Part shown: in pieces, positions 1 through 8,644 of the stretch
Layout of the letters: each line of letters starts with the position of its first letter
How positions within the stretch are numbered: the first letter of the stretch is position 1
NCBI GenBank assembly: GCA_022820545.1
Contig: JAJEFG010000082.1
Location: 1-64,000 of the forward strand
DNA length: 64,000 nt
Direction of reading: 5' to 3'
Source of the DNA: Acidobacteriota bacterium
GTDB lineage: Bacteria; Acidobacteriota; Vicinamibacteria; Marinacidobacterales; Marinacidobacteraceae
Notes under the pieces: generated by a model
Seen by the model: the letters and a program-made list of their open reading frames with translations, nothing else
Databases searched by the model: none
What the model was told of the DNA's origin: nothing
Made by a program: the position numbers and the translations under genes

Positions 1-422
1 CTCCCCGAATGCGGGTAGCTGACGCCCACCGACCCCCCGAATGCGTATATCTGAAGCCCTACGACTCCCCGTATGCGGATAGCTCGCGCTCAGCGGCTCC
101 CCGAATGCGGATAGCTCGCGCTCACCGGCTCCCCGAATGCGGATAGCTGACGCCCACCGACCCCCTGAATGCGGATAGCTGACGCCCACCGGCTCCCCGA
201 ATGCGGATAGCTGACGCCCACCGGCCCCCCGAATGCGGATAGCTGACGCCCACCGACCCCCTGAATGCGTATAGCTGACGCCCACCGGCTCCCCGAATGC
301 GGATAGCTGACGCCCGCCGGCTCCCCGAATGCGGATAGCTGACGCCCGCCGGCTCCCTGAATGCGGATAGCTGACGCCCGCCGGCTCCCCGAATGCGGAT
401 AGCTGACGCTCACCGGCTCTTC
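1..422. repeat. 32-bp tandem repeat array (13 units, runs off left edge)
   Basis: The core GAATGCG (once GTATGCG) recurs at 7, 39, 71, 103, 135, 167, 199, 231, 263, 295, 327, 359 and 391, an exact 32-bp period with no spacers. A typical unit contains GAATGCGGATAGCTGACGCC followed by CACCGGCTCCCC or a close variant. Differences between units are point changes, mostly in the CCCACC/CCCGCC and CTCC/CCCC parts. Because 32 is not a multiple of three, any reading frame through the array cycles through three peptides, so it is not evolving as a protein repeat. It could be a minisatellite or a set of transposase or other protein binding sites; its left end is not in the window. Confidence 0.95.
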
Positions 423-428
423 TATCAA

Positions 429-478
429 GAGACACCCACTCTTACGCAGTTGGGAGACATCCACTCTTACGCACCCCG
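429..478. repeat. Short 25-bp direct repeat, two copies, next to the 32-bp array
   Basis: GAGACACCCACTCTTACGCA starting at 429 recurs as GAGACATCCACTCTTACGCA starting at 454, a 25-bp period. It lies directly beside the last 32-bp unit but is a different sequence. The region between 479 and 630 shows no gene or other structure that I can recognise. Two repeat families side by side look like the end of a mobile element, but no transposase gene is visible inside the window. Confidence 0.7.
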
Positions 479-630
479 GGTTGTGTGGCGGGCAGTCGAT
501 TCGGGTCGGTGAGGGGCGAGGCGGAGGGAGCGGAGCGACCGGAGTTCCCAGCCGCCGACCCCGGATATCGACCGGGGCTTCCGTCACCGACCACCGATAT
601 TGACCGGAACCAGGTTTCCAGGCGAGTTGC

Positions 631-882
631 TCAACTCTCGTCGGCCAATAGCGCGTTCAACCCGGACTCGCCCAGTCCGCTGGCGGCTGCTTCCTTGCCC
701 AGAGCGTCCATCGTTCGCGTCAGCCCCTCCCAGACGCCGCCGCGAAGACGCTCATACTGTGCGACCGACATCAGGACGCTGGCGGGCCTGCCCCTCCTGG
801 TGACGAGCACGGGCGCGCTCTGACAGGCGTCAAGCAAACGCCCGAACCGGTTCCTGGCCTCTCGAGCGGCGATTCTTCTCAC
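631..882 (-). CDS. Orphan Phd/YefM-family antitoxin
   Basis: An 83-residue protein beginning MRRIAAREARNRFGRLLDAC. It has the Phd/YefM layout: an N-terminal DNA-binding part, then VLVTRRGRPASVLMSVAQYERL, in which the R-x-G-x-P-x-x-V-L-x-S segment is the usual family signature, and a short toxin-binding C-terminal tail. In this family the antitoxin represses its own promoter and neutralises a downstream toxin, commonly of the PIN or RelE type. Here no toxin follows: downstream on the minus strand lie about 200 bp of apparently non-coding DNA and then the tandem-repeat array. The toxin has probably been lost, or the protein acts alone as a regulator. Family assignment is fairly secure; function in isolation is unknown. 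Confidence 0.7.
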   Translation of the reverse strand: MRRIAAREARNRFGRLLDACQSAPVLVTRRGRPASVLMSVAQYERLRGGVWEGLTRTMDALGKEAAASGLGESGLNALLADES

Positions 883-918
883 CAGGCCACTGTAGCCATT
901 CCCGCCGGCGTCCCTCCC

Positions 919-1854
919 ATGCCATCCGGCATCGTGTTAGCCTCGGTTCCCGTGGAACGGGAAGCGGGTGGCGCGGCCACGGAGACTCCGGTCGTCGCGG
1001 ACCAGGACTCAGCGCCGCCGGCGGGCAGGGACCGCGACCGTGACTTCATCCGCCGGTTCTTCGAGACCGGGGAGTACCCCTACCAGCGGAAGCTCACCCG
1101 CAAACCGTATGAGCGCCAGAAAGCCGCGCTGCAGGTCGAGCTGCTCAAGGTGCAGGACTGGGTGAAGGCGACGAACCAGAAGATCGTCCTCCTCTTCGAG
1201 GGCCGGGACGCCGCCGGCAAGGGCGGGACGATCAAGCGGTTCACCGAGCATCTCAACCCGCGCGGCGCCCGGGTGGTGGCGCTCCAGAAGCCGACCGAAG
1301 GCGAGCAATCGCAGTGGTTCTTCCAGCGCTACATCTACCACCTGCCGCGGGGCGGCGAAATCGTGCTGTTCGACCGCTCCTGGTACAACCGCGCCGGCGT
1401 CGAGCGGGTCATGGGGTTCTGCAGCGGAAGGGACTACCTCGAGTTCATGCGGCAGACGCCCGAGGTGGAGCGGATGCTCGTGCGCAGCGGGATCCGGCTC
1501 TTCAAGTACTGGTTCTCGGTCACCCGCGAGGAACAGCGCCGCCGTTTCGAGTCCCGCGAGCAGGACGCGCTGAAGCAGTGGAAGCTGTCGCCGATCGACC
1601 GCCAGTCGCTCAACAAGTGGGACGCCTATACCGCGGCCAAGGAGGCGATGTTCTTCTACACCGACACCGCCGACGCCCCCTGGACGATCGTCAAGTCCGA
1701 CTGCAAGAAGCGCGCGCGGCTGAACTGCATGCGGCACTTCCTGGCCGCGCTGCCCTACACGAACAAGAGCGAGCGCGTCGTGGGGCGTCCGGATCCGCTC
1801 ATCGTCGCCAGCGCCGACCTGAGCGGCGTGAGCGAAGCGGTGCCGGGGGCCTGA
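919..1854 (+). CDS. ppk2: Polyphosphate kinase 2 (PPK2 family)
   Basis: A 311-residue cytoplasmic kinase of the PPK2 family, which uses polyphosphate to phosphorylate nucleoside diphosphates or monophosphates. The P-loop is FEGRDAAGKGGTIKR at about residues 93-107, the second conserved motif is VLFDRSWYNRAGVERVMGF at about 148-166, and the lid segment VTREEQRRRFESR follows at about 200-212. Length and motif order match single-domain class I PPK2 proteins. The first ~45 residues are low in complexity and poorly conserved, so the true start could be a later codon. Its upstream neighbour, the antitoxin gene, is divergent. No operon partner is evident; the next 350 bp downstream hold only a gene relic. 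The gene is likely part of the ordinary genome at the island edge. Confidence 0.93.
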   Translation: MPSGIVLASVPVEREAGGAATETPVVADQDSAPPAGRDRDRDFIRRFFETGEYPYQRKLTRKPYERQKAALQVELLKVQDWVKATNQKIVLLFEGRDAAGKGGTIKRFTEHLNPRGARVVALQKPTEGEQSQWFFQRYIYHLPRGGEIVLFDRSWYNRAGVERVMGFCSGRDYLEFMRQTPEVERMLVRSGIRLFKYWFSVTREEQRRRFESREQDALKQWKLSPIDRQSLNKWDAYTAAKEAMFFYTDTADAPWTIVKSDCKKRARLNCMRHFLAALPYTNKSERVVGRPDPLIVASADLSGVSEAVPGA

Positions 1855-1922
1855 TCCGAGCCGGGGCGGCTTCAGTCCCCCCGCTCGCCCTCCGCACCGT
1901 CGGGTAGTCACGAACCCTCACC

Positions 1923-2027
1923 CCGCATCTGCACCGAGGTCGCCGAGTAGCGCGTCGCCGCGTCACGGAAGACGGCGCACGGCTGCCAGCCGCCGTGGCC
2001 GGCCTCGGTGACCGCGCGGTGTACGGA
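1923..2027 (-). pseudogene. Relic of the N-terminus of a third STAND-nuclease gene
   Basis: Read on the minus strand, 2027-1955 encodes VHRAVTEAGHGGWQP then CAVFRDAA. This aligns residue for residue with the start of the intact gene at 7394 (VSRTVTEAGDGGSQP, LAAFRDAA). After a ~4-nt deletion the alignment resumes with LLGDLGA in place of the Walker A lead LLGDPGA, then fades near 1923. The P-loop lysine is gone and the frame is broken, so this is a dead fragment. It implies that another cassette once stood left of the existing one and was deleted when the lone DUF4143 gene came to lie between them. The rest of 1855-2214 shows no other gene. Confidence 0.75.
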
Positions 2028-2214
2028 GTCTCGACCGACCGGAGGACGGCGCGCTCATTTCTGTCAAGCTGGCGCCGCGTCCGCATGTTCGCAGTGACTG
2101 GTTCCAGGCGCACGGCGTGAACGCGAGCTGCGCTCACGCTCGTTCCATGTCGTCGCGGCACCCGATTGCGGGCGGCACAGCGATTGATTATTGTTGTATA
2201 TCCTTGATCGAACC

Positions 2215-3423
2215 GTGGATATTCAACAAATAAGTCGATCCGATCTTCACCGGGCGGCCCTCCAGGGACTCGAGGAAGCCCCTGTCGTTGCCTTGCTTGG
2301 CGCCCGGCAGGTGGGGAAGACGACGCTGGCTCGCCGCATCGTCGCCGACTGGAAGGGGCCCTCCACGCTTCTCGATCTGGAGCGGCCCGACGTTCGGGAA
2401 GCGCTCTCCCGCACTCCGGACCGCGTGCTCCGTGACCGGGAGGGGCTCGTGGTTCTCGATGAGGTCCAGCGGTTACCGGGCCTGTTCGAAACGCTGCGCC
2501 CGATTTGCGACGACCCGGATCGAAAGGCGGTGTTCCTGCTGCTCGGCAGCGCGTCGTGGGACATGGTCCGCGGGATTTCCGAGACCCTGGCCGGGCGCAT
2601 CCAGTTCATCGATGTCCCCGGCTTCTCGCTCGCCGAGGTCGGAGCGCAGCATCAGGACCGTCTGTGGATGCGCGGCGGATTCCCGCGCGCCTGGCTCGCA
2701 GCGTCCGACCCGGCCTGGACGCGCTGGATGCAGTCGTTCACCCGGACCTTCCTCGAGCGGGACATTCCGGGTCTGGGCTCGAAGGTCGCCCCGGAGACCC
2801 TCGGCAGGTTCTGGCGCATGCTCGCCCACTGGCACGGCCAGCTCTGGAACGCCGCCGAACTGGCGCGCTCCATGGACGTGAGCCCCGGCGCGGTGAACCA
2901 CTACCGCGACCTGCTCGCCGGCTCGTTCATGATCCGGGTGCTGCCGCCCTGGTTCGAAAACCTCGGCAAACGGCTCGTCAAATCGCCGCGGGTGTTCCTG
3001 CGCGACACCGGCGTCCTGCACTTCCTGCTGGGGATCGAGGAGCCGGAGCAATTGCCGCTCCATCCACGGTACGGGGCAAGCTGGGAGGGATTCGCGCTGG
3101 AACAGACACTCATCGCCCACGGGGGGCACGAGGCCTGTTTCTACCGGACCCAGCGCGGCGCCGAACTGGATCTTCTGCTATTCCGCGGCGGGAAGCGGTA
3201 CGGCTTCGAGTTCAAGTGCACGGACGCGCCGAAGACCACCAAATCCATGCACGTCGTGGCGGACGATCTGGGCATCGAACACCTCTGGGTGGTGTACCCG
3301 GGGGAGCTGGAGTACCCGCTGACCGAGGGGATCACCGCTGTTCCCCTCGGAAAGGTACGAGGCTTGTCACTACCGGGATCGGGCCGAACGGTCGGCGGAG
3401 TCACATCGAGAACGCGCACCTGA
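2215..3423 (+). CDS. Lone DUF4143-family ATPase with fused 3' end
   Basis: An AAA_14-type ATPase with a C-terminal DUF4143 domain. Walker A is LLGARQVGKTT near residue 28, Walker B is LVVLDEVQR near 88, and the DUF4143 nuclease-like motif is GAELDLLLF ... YGFEFKC near 315-335, so Asp and Glu-x-Lys are present. I prefer the GTG at 2215 over the TTG at 2191 because a TATATC -10-like element at 2197-2202 would put the transcript start downstream of 2191. The normal end is expected near ITAVPLGKV (3356); instead the frame runs on to 3423, antisense to the end of the STAND gene. It is only distantly related to the DUF4143 genes of the two cassettes and has no STAND partner of its own. Role unknown; DUF4143 ATPases are common and mostly uncharacterised. 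Confidence 0.85.
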   Translation: MDIQQISRSDLHRAALQGLEEAPVVALLGARQVGKTTLARRIVADWKGPSTLLDLERPDVREALSRTPDRVLRDREGLVVLDEVQRLPGLFETLRPICDDPDRKAVFLLLGSASWDMVRGISETLAGRIQFIDVPGFSLAEVGAQHQDRLWMRGGFPRAWLAASDPAWTRWMQSFTRTFLERDIPGLGSKVAPETLGRFWRMLAHWHGQLWNAAELARSMDVSPGAVNHYRDLLAGSFMIRVLPPWFENLGKRLVKSPRVFLRDTGVLHFLLGIEEPEQLPLHPRYGASWEGFALEQTLIAHGGHEACFYRTQRGAELDLLLFRGGKRYGFEFKCTDAPKTTKSMHVVADDLGIEHLWVVYPGELEYPLTEGITAVPLGKVRGLSLPGSGRTVGGVTSRTRT

Positions 3424-6400
3424 ATCGTCGCCTCGCTGTCGTGGGGCAGTGTTTCCTCGAGAGCCTGCCGCAGATCCTCCGGAGTCGCCGGCCGCTGCTC
3501 GGACGGACCCTTGCCGACGCGGCCCCCGCCGAACCAGAGGCCGAGATAGATCCCGTGTCCGCTGGCGGCCGGGAGCGTCGTGTACTTCGGAATGAGCTGT
3601 TCGGAGACGGCCGTCCAGAGGCCTGGATGGCCTTCGCGCTTGATTTCGATGGGAACGGCAATTCCGTCGCAGGACACGCGGAGGTCACTCCGAGTGTTGC
3701 CGGCGTGACGGGCCTCGGGCAGCACGACGATCCGGTCGCCCAGTCTCGCGCGCAGCGCCCCGAGCACCGCGTCGCGGCACGAGTTCTCCGGCTTGGGACT
3801 CACGGGACGTCCGTACGAGTCCTCATTCCAGAAGTCGCGCCACGTGTTCTCGTCCCCGCCGCGAAGGTCGGCTGCGAGATCGTCCAGATGACCGGCAACG
3901 AGCGCGACGAGGTCGGCCGCGTTGCTCGGAAGTCCCCCGCGCAGCGTCTCCGCAACGCGCTCCACCGAAGCAGGCGCATAGCCGGCGTCGCGGCTCGCGG
4001 TGCGCTGGCGGTCGCGCGCGAACTCCAGTGTCCGCCTCCACTCGGCCAGAGTCGGATCCGCCAGCAGCGACTCCAGCGCCTCCCCCGCAGCGGCGCCCGG
4101 CTGCGCGCCGAGAATCCCGATCCACCCGCGTGTCATTGCCGCCGCCCGCGCCGGAAGGTCCACGCGGCCTTCCTTCCACTCCTCGTCCGGCGCGAACATC
4201 GGCCCGAATCGCTGGACGAGCGGCTTCAGGGTCGCCGGATCCGTGACTCTCACCATGGACGGGGCGGCCCAATCGGGGCACAGGAAGACCGCCACCTCGC
4301 GCGTGGCCTCGTCCTGGGCCCGTGTGGAGTCGCCAAACTGCGCCCGGTAGTCCTCCGGGGCGGCGACCAGACCCGCCGCCAGCCAGTGCGCCCGCTGGGC
4401 GGTGGTGACGCTCTTCGAAGCGACTTTGCGGGCAATGATCTTCCGGAGTTCCGTCCGGTCGGCGTGCCGCAACGCCGCCCAGAGCAGGCAGTCGAGGACC
4501 CGAAGCTGGGTCCCCAGGCCGCGCAACGGAAAGCCCCGCAAGAGCGGCAGCGACGCTTGGCGGGCTACCTCCGCGTAGTCCGGGTCCATGGCCAGACGAT
4601 CCAGATGCACGAGGCTGGCGCTCCCGGCGGCGATGTTGGGTTTCGCCCAGCGGACGAAGACCTCGGCAACCAGCTCCGGGCGCGACCGCAACAGTTCTCC
4701 AAGCCACGGAGGCGTCTCCAGCCGACCCGTCGGGACCGTGTAGTAGAGGGTCAGTGCGATCCGTCGCTGCGTGTCGTCGAGGGTTGCGAGTCGCCCCGGA
4801 TCCTCTCGCTCGATCACTTCGAGTCCGGCGAGGAACGGCAACGAGAGGTAGTGGAACCGGGATTCGGCGCGCAGGCGGAGGATCTCCGCCATCTCGGGGA
4901 CGTCCTCGCGGAAGGGGACGCCGCTCAGTCCGCGAAGCGCCGCGTCCACGAGGGTCGCATCGGAGAACCAGTCGCCAGCGCCCGGCCCGCCGACGTACTC
5001 GCGCAGCGTCTCCAGATACGCCCGCGCCAGGCGGTGCAGCACCGCAGGTGACGCCCGGTTTCCCCGCAGCGCCTCCGTTTCCGATCTCACCTGATGCTGC
5101 CACTCATCGACCCGCTCCCTCGGTTCCGCCGGGTGTTCCCGCCGGTCGCGCCTGATCCCCAGGTATCCGGGCGGCAGCGGGGTCTGCAGCAAGTCCGGAA
5201 GTCCTTCTTCCAGACGCCCGCGCCAGCGCGTCCGTTCGGTCAGTTCTTCCAGCGTGATTCCCTCCACCGCGGAACGCCGGACGGCCTGCCGGAGCAACTC
5301 TTCCGCCAATCGGGGACGGGCGTCCGCCAGCTCCACGGCCCGGTCCAGACAGAACCTTCCGAAGCCTTCCGGCAACCGGGACCCGTACAGGGTCTCGGCG
5401 ACCCGGTACGTCGGAATCGGGAGATCGTCCGCCTCCGGACACCGGGTGAAGCCCTCCAGCCAGAGCGCCTTCTGGAGATCGGGACGCCGCTCGAGGAACG
5501 TGCGGATCGCGCGCTCCGCTTCCTCGGCGCTGGGGTCCCCGGATGCCGGCGCCACACCGATGCGGAGCCAGTCGTAGAGCCGGGCCGGCGGCGTCCGGTC
5601 GCCGACGGATGCCAGCGTCCGGGCCACCAGACGAACGGGAAGATCGTTGAGGAACGCCGCATTGAGTGCCGGTCGCAGTCCGGGAAGCCTGGCCCCGAGG
5701 GCCTCCAGCAGATCGGGCAGTCGCTCCTCCGGAGTCTGCTCCAGGAAGTCGAAGCGCCAGAATTTGTAGTGCCTGCCGAAGAGTTCGTCCGGCTGGTCGA
5801 GCAGGTAGTTCCAAATCTCCCCGGGTGGAATCTCCTCGGGATACATCCGGGCAAGGAGGGTTCCGAGAAGCTCCCGATCGGGATCGCGGAGCGCGCCGCG
5901 GCGGATGTCGAGCAGGAGCCGGTGTACGCCGTCCCGCCGCGCCTCCGCCGCCACACAGTTGTGGAAGAAGGCGTCCAGCGCTCGGCGGCGGACGACGGAC
6001 CACCGGGTCTCGTCGCGCACGATCCCGAGGAGGAGGTCGGAGAACTCCGGCATCGGCTCGCCGAGCGCCAGCGCCGGGAGCACGAAACCGGTGACAACCT
6101 GGTCGGCGTCCTCACGGCCCGTTGCTTCAAGGACGTGCCGGAGGGTCGGAGCCAGATCCGGGACGGCAAGGGACCGCAGCGTGTCCTCCGGCAGCCGTCC
6201 GGCGTCCAGTTTCGGATCCTGAGCGTGGATCCGGTTCAGGAGTCGCGCTTTGTCGCTGGGTGTGAAGTCGTGGAGGTCCCCGTAAGCCACCACACCGAGC
6301 GGATCCCGTTCGATCAGGCGCGCGCGGGCTGGCGGGCAGTGGGCCGCGAGCCACGCGGCAAGGCCGCGGAGGGGCGTCGGCGGGGCGCCGTCCGGCGCCG

Positions 6401-7394
6401 TCATCAGGGCGAACACGCGGCCAGCCGGCAAGCCGCTCCTGATCCGACCGGCGAGATGCCGTGCTCCCAGGAACTCGGCAGTCTGGCGATGATGGGGTGC
6501 GAACCGCCGGACGCCTGGGGGGTCGGCCTCGGTGAACAGCCTGGTGCCGAGCGCTGCCCGCGCCAGGCGCCGATCGGACGGACGGAAGTCGTCCAGCGGC
6601 GGGTAGCCGTCATCCGACGATGAGGCATTGAGCGAACACCCGGCCGCCCCGGCGAGCAGCAGCTTCGCGCAGAGTTCGGCCGCGGCGTCGACGATCGCAG
6701 CAGGACTTGGCTGGTCTTTCGCCGCGTCGCGGTGCTCGGCGTTGCGCTCGCCGGCCATGTGGAGGCATGCGGCCTCAAAAGCCTCCCGGCGGCTTGCGGG
6801 CCAGTCGCGAGCGGCGGCGAAAGCCCCGATGAGGATTTCGATGCCCTGCGGATTCCGGAGCCACCCGAACAGTCCCTTGTCCCGGGCCGATTTCAGGAAC
6901 CGCCGGGCCTTGGCGCCTCCCAGGTTCGCTTCCAACAGGTGCTCGATGTCCGGATCGCGGAGCGGATCGAGTCGAAGCGCGGTGACGGTTTCGTCCGGGG
7001 ACACCGTCCGCAGGCGCTCCCGATCGCTCGCGAACCAGTCGGCAGCGCGGCACGAGAGCCGGAAGCGCGGCCTGCCGAGCGCATCGAGTTGTCGCCGCAC
7101 ATCGTCAAACACCGCTCGCGGATCGCCCTGCCCCGCCCGCACCTCGTCGAGTCCGTCAAGAAACAGCGTCTTCCCGGACCACGCGTCGGCCCGGGCTTCG
7201 GCGAACGTGAGGAAGTCCCGGACCGGAAGGAACAGCGCGTCGGCCCCGAGAGCCTCCGCCTCGCGGCGGAACTCGGTCGTCTTGCCCGCCCCCGGATCGC
7301 CGAGCAGCACGAAGGCCGCGGCGTCGCGGAAGGCCGCAAGCGGCTGGGACCCGCCGTCGCCGGCTTCGGTGACGGTGCGGGATACGAGGATCAT
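3141..7394 (-). CDS. NACHT/STAND-like NTPase with C-terminal PD-(D/E)XK nuclease motif, cassette copy 1
   Basis: A 1417-residue protein. Walker A GDPGAGKT is at 32-39 and a textbook NACHT Walker B, LFLDGLDEV, at 77-85, followed by RLSCRAADW. An end-of-NTPase block HRQTAEFLGARHLA lies near 315. About 900 helical, repeat-like residues follow, and then a nuclease-type motif: RSDLRVS with Asp ~1237 and PIEIKREGH with Glu-x-Lys ~1250-1252. The architecture resembles antiviral STAND proteins, in which a repeat sensor controls an NTPase and nuclease effector, but with the nuclease at the C-terminus. The ATG overlaps the stop of the upstream DUF4143 gene by 4 bp, so the two are translationally coupled. 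The last ~85 residues are read antisense from the opposing DUF4143 gene; the native stop has been lost. Defence function is inference; domain calls are from motifs. Confidence 0.85.
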   Translation of the reverse strand: MILVSRTVTEAGDGGSQPLAAFRDAAAFVLLGDPGAGKTTEFRREAEALGADALFLPVRDFLTFAEARADAWSGKTLFLDGLDEVRAGQGDPRAVFDDVRRQLDALGRPRFRLSCRAADWFASDRERLRTVSPDETVTALRLDPLRDPDIEHLLEANLGGAKARRFLKSARDKGLFGWLRNPQGIEILIGAFAAARDWPASRREAFEAACLHMAGERNAEHRDAAKDQPSPAAIVDAAAELCAKLLLAGAAGCSLNASSSDDGYPPLDDFRPSDRRLARAALGTRLFTEADPPGVRRFAPHHRQTAEFLGARHLAGRIRSGLPAGRVFALMTAPDGAPPTPLRGLAAWLAAHCPPARARLIERDPLGVVAYGDLHDFTPSDKARLLNRIHAQDPKLDAGRLPEDTLRSLAVPDLAPTLRHVLEATGREDADQVVTGFVLPALALGEPMPEFSDLLLGIVRDETRWSVVRRRALDAFFHNCVAAEARRDGVHRLLLDIRRGALRDPDRELLGTLLARMYPEEIPPGEIWNYLLDQPDELFGRHYKFWRFDFLEQTPEERLPDLLEALGARLPGLRPALNAAFLNDLPVRLVARTLASVGDRTPPARLYDWLRIGVAPASGDPSAEEAERAIRTFLERRPDLQKALWLEGFTRCPEADDLPIPTYRVAETLYGSRLPEGFGRFCLDRAVELADARPRLAEELLRQAVRRSAVEGITLEELTERTRWRGRLEEGLPDLLQTPLPPGYLGIRRDRREHPAEPRERVDEWQHQVRSETEALRGNRASPAVLHRLARAYLETLREYVGGPGAGDWFSDATLVDAALRGLSGVPFREDVPEMAEILRLRAESRFHYLSLPFLAGLEVIEREDPGRLATLDDTQRRIALTLYYTVPTGRLETPPWLGELLRSRPELVAEVFVRWAKPNIAAGSASLVHLDRLAMDPDYAEVARQASLPLLRGFPLRGLGTQLRVLDCLLWAALRHADRTELRKIIARKVASKSVTTAQRAHWLAAGLVAAPEDYRAQFGDSTRAQDEATREVAVFLCPDWAAPSMVRVTDPATLKPLVQRFGPMFAPDEEWKEGRVDLPARAAAMTRGWIGILGAQPGAAAGEALESLLADPTLAEWRRTLEFARDRQRTASRDAGYAPASVERVAETLRGGLPSNAADLVALVAGHLDDLAADLRGGDENTWRDFWNEDSYGRPVSPKPENSCRDAVLGALRARLGDRIVVLPEARHAGNTRSDLRVSCDGIAVPIEIKREGHPGLWTAVSEQLIPKYTTLPAASGHGIYLGLWFGGGRVGKGPSEQRPATPEDLRQALEETLPHDSEATIQVRVLDVTPPTVRPDPGSDKPRTFPRGTAVIPSVSGYSSSPGYTTQRCSMPRSSATTCMDLVVFGASVHLNSKPYRFPPRNSRRSSSAPRWVR

Positions 7395-8644
7395 TCGTCC
7401 GGCGCCACCCAGTACCCGGCAGGCTCGGCAAGGAAATCCGCCAGGGACATGCCTCCCGGCCCCACGAGCACGGTGCGGGCGTGCTCGTAGCGGCGCCGGA
7501 ACGCCGCCAGCCCGCGGCCGCTCGAACGGTCGCGTCCGGTCTTGACCTCGACCGCCGCCAGCTTCGGCCCGCGTTCGATCACGAAGTCCACTTCATGCGC
7601 GTCGTCCCGCCAGTAGTGGACGCGCAGGCCGATCCCACCGGTGTTGATCAGGTGCGCGCCGACGGCGGTCTCGACGACCCGGCCCCAGAACGTGCGGTCC
7701 GCCGTGGCTTCTTCGAAGGTGTAGCCAGAAGCCGCCGTCATCAACGAGGTGTCGAGGACGTTCAGCTTGGGACTCGCCGCCCGGTCGGACATCGGCCCGG
7801 CGTAGCGCGCGAGTCCGGCGACCAGCCCGACGCGCCCCAGCAGGTCGAGGTACCGGGCGAGCGTGGTCGTGTTGCCCGCGTCCCGGAGCTGGCCGAGCAT
7901 CTTGTTGTAGGCGACCATCTGCCCCGACATCTGGCAGGCGAGCCGGAAGAGGCGCGTCAACAACGCCGGCCGGTCCACCCGGGTCAGCGCCAGCACGTCG
8001 CGCTCGACGCTCGCGTCAGCGATCGAGCGGCGCACGTAGTCGCGCCACTCCGGAGGGGTTCCGGCGTGCGGCGCCGCGCCGGGGTAGCCGCCGTAGAAGA
8101 CGTAGCGGTCGATGTCGAAACCGAAGGCGGCGGCGATCTCCGGGAACGACCACTGCGCCACCGGCATCGTCTCGAACCGCCCGGCCAGGCTCTCGTTCAG
8201 GCCCTGCTGCATCGTCATCGGACTCGATCCGGCGATGACGACCCGCAGGGGACGGTCGGCGAACCGGTCCGCGTCCCAGAGTCCCTTGACCACCTCCGAC
8301 CAGCGCGGGACCTTCTGGATCTCGTCGAGCGCCAGCACGAAGCCCCGGCCGGCCGCGGCTTTCTCCCGCGCGCGCTCCCAGCGCCCGACGAGCCAGCGTT
8401 CGTCCCGCATCGCGGCCGGGAACGGATCCGTCCGCGGCGCGTCCCGCCCCGGGCGGCGGCCGGGCGAAGGGTCCGGCTCGTCCACGGCGATGTAGTGAAA
8501 CGGCATCCCGCAACGGACCAGCGCCTGCCGGATGATGACGGTCTTGCCCGTCTGCCGGGGCCCGAACACCGCCACGATCCGGCGGGGCGTCTCGCGGAGG
8601 CGGTCGGCCAGGGCGGCGACCTGGCTGCGCTCGAACCGGGGCAT
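7391..8644 (-). CDS. DUF4143-family ATPase, cassette copy 1
   Basis: A 417-residue ATPase: Walker A FGPRQTGKT at 27-35, Walker B FVLALDEIQ at 102-110, sensor-like VVIAGSSPMTM near 135-145, a winged-helix-like middle, and DUF4143 at the C-terminus. The nuclease-like residues are intact: HEVDFVIE (Glu351, Asp353) and LAAVEVKTG (Glu366-x-Lys368). It is the first gene of the two-gene cassette; its stop overlaps the start of the STAND-nuclease gene. The ATG at 8644 has no Shine-Dalgarno sequence. A promoter-like TTGAGT-N16-GCTAAT places the transcript start at the ATG, so translation is probably leaderless. It may act as a second ATPase/nuclease subunit or as a partner regulating the STAND protein; no function is established. 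Confidence 0.88.
   Translation of the reverse strand: MPRFERSQVAALADRLRETPRRIVAVFGPRQTGKTVIIRQALVRCGMPFHYIAVDEPDPSPGRRPGRDAPRTDPFPAAMRDERWLVGRWERAREKAAAGRGFVLALDEIQKVPRWSEVVKGLWDADRFADRPLRVVIAGSSPMTMQQGLNESLAGRFETMPVAQWSFPEIAAAFGFDIDRYVFYGGYPGAAPHAGTPPEWRDYVRRSIADASVERDVLALTRVDRPALLTRLFRLACQMSGQMVAYNKMLGQLRDAGNTTTLARYLDLLGRVGLVAGLARYAGPMSDRAASPKLNVLDTSLMTAASGYTFEEATADRTFWGRVVETAVGAHLINTGGIGLRVHYWRDDAHEVDFVIERGPKLAAVEVKTGRDRSSGRGLAAFRRRYEHARTVLVGPGGMSLADFLAEPAGYWVAPDE

Noticed and set aside
1-422. CRISPR array
   Set aside because: Units are directly adjacent with no spacers, and no cas genes are present.
90-587. Open frame on the minus strand through the tandem array, with repeated YPHSGSR-like peptides
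   Set aside because: The period is 32 bp, so the peptide repeats only through frame cycling. Base changes do not respect codons, and no family resemblance is seen.
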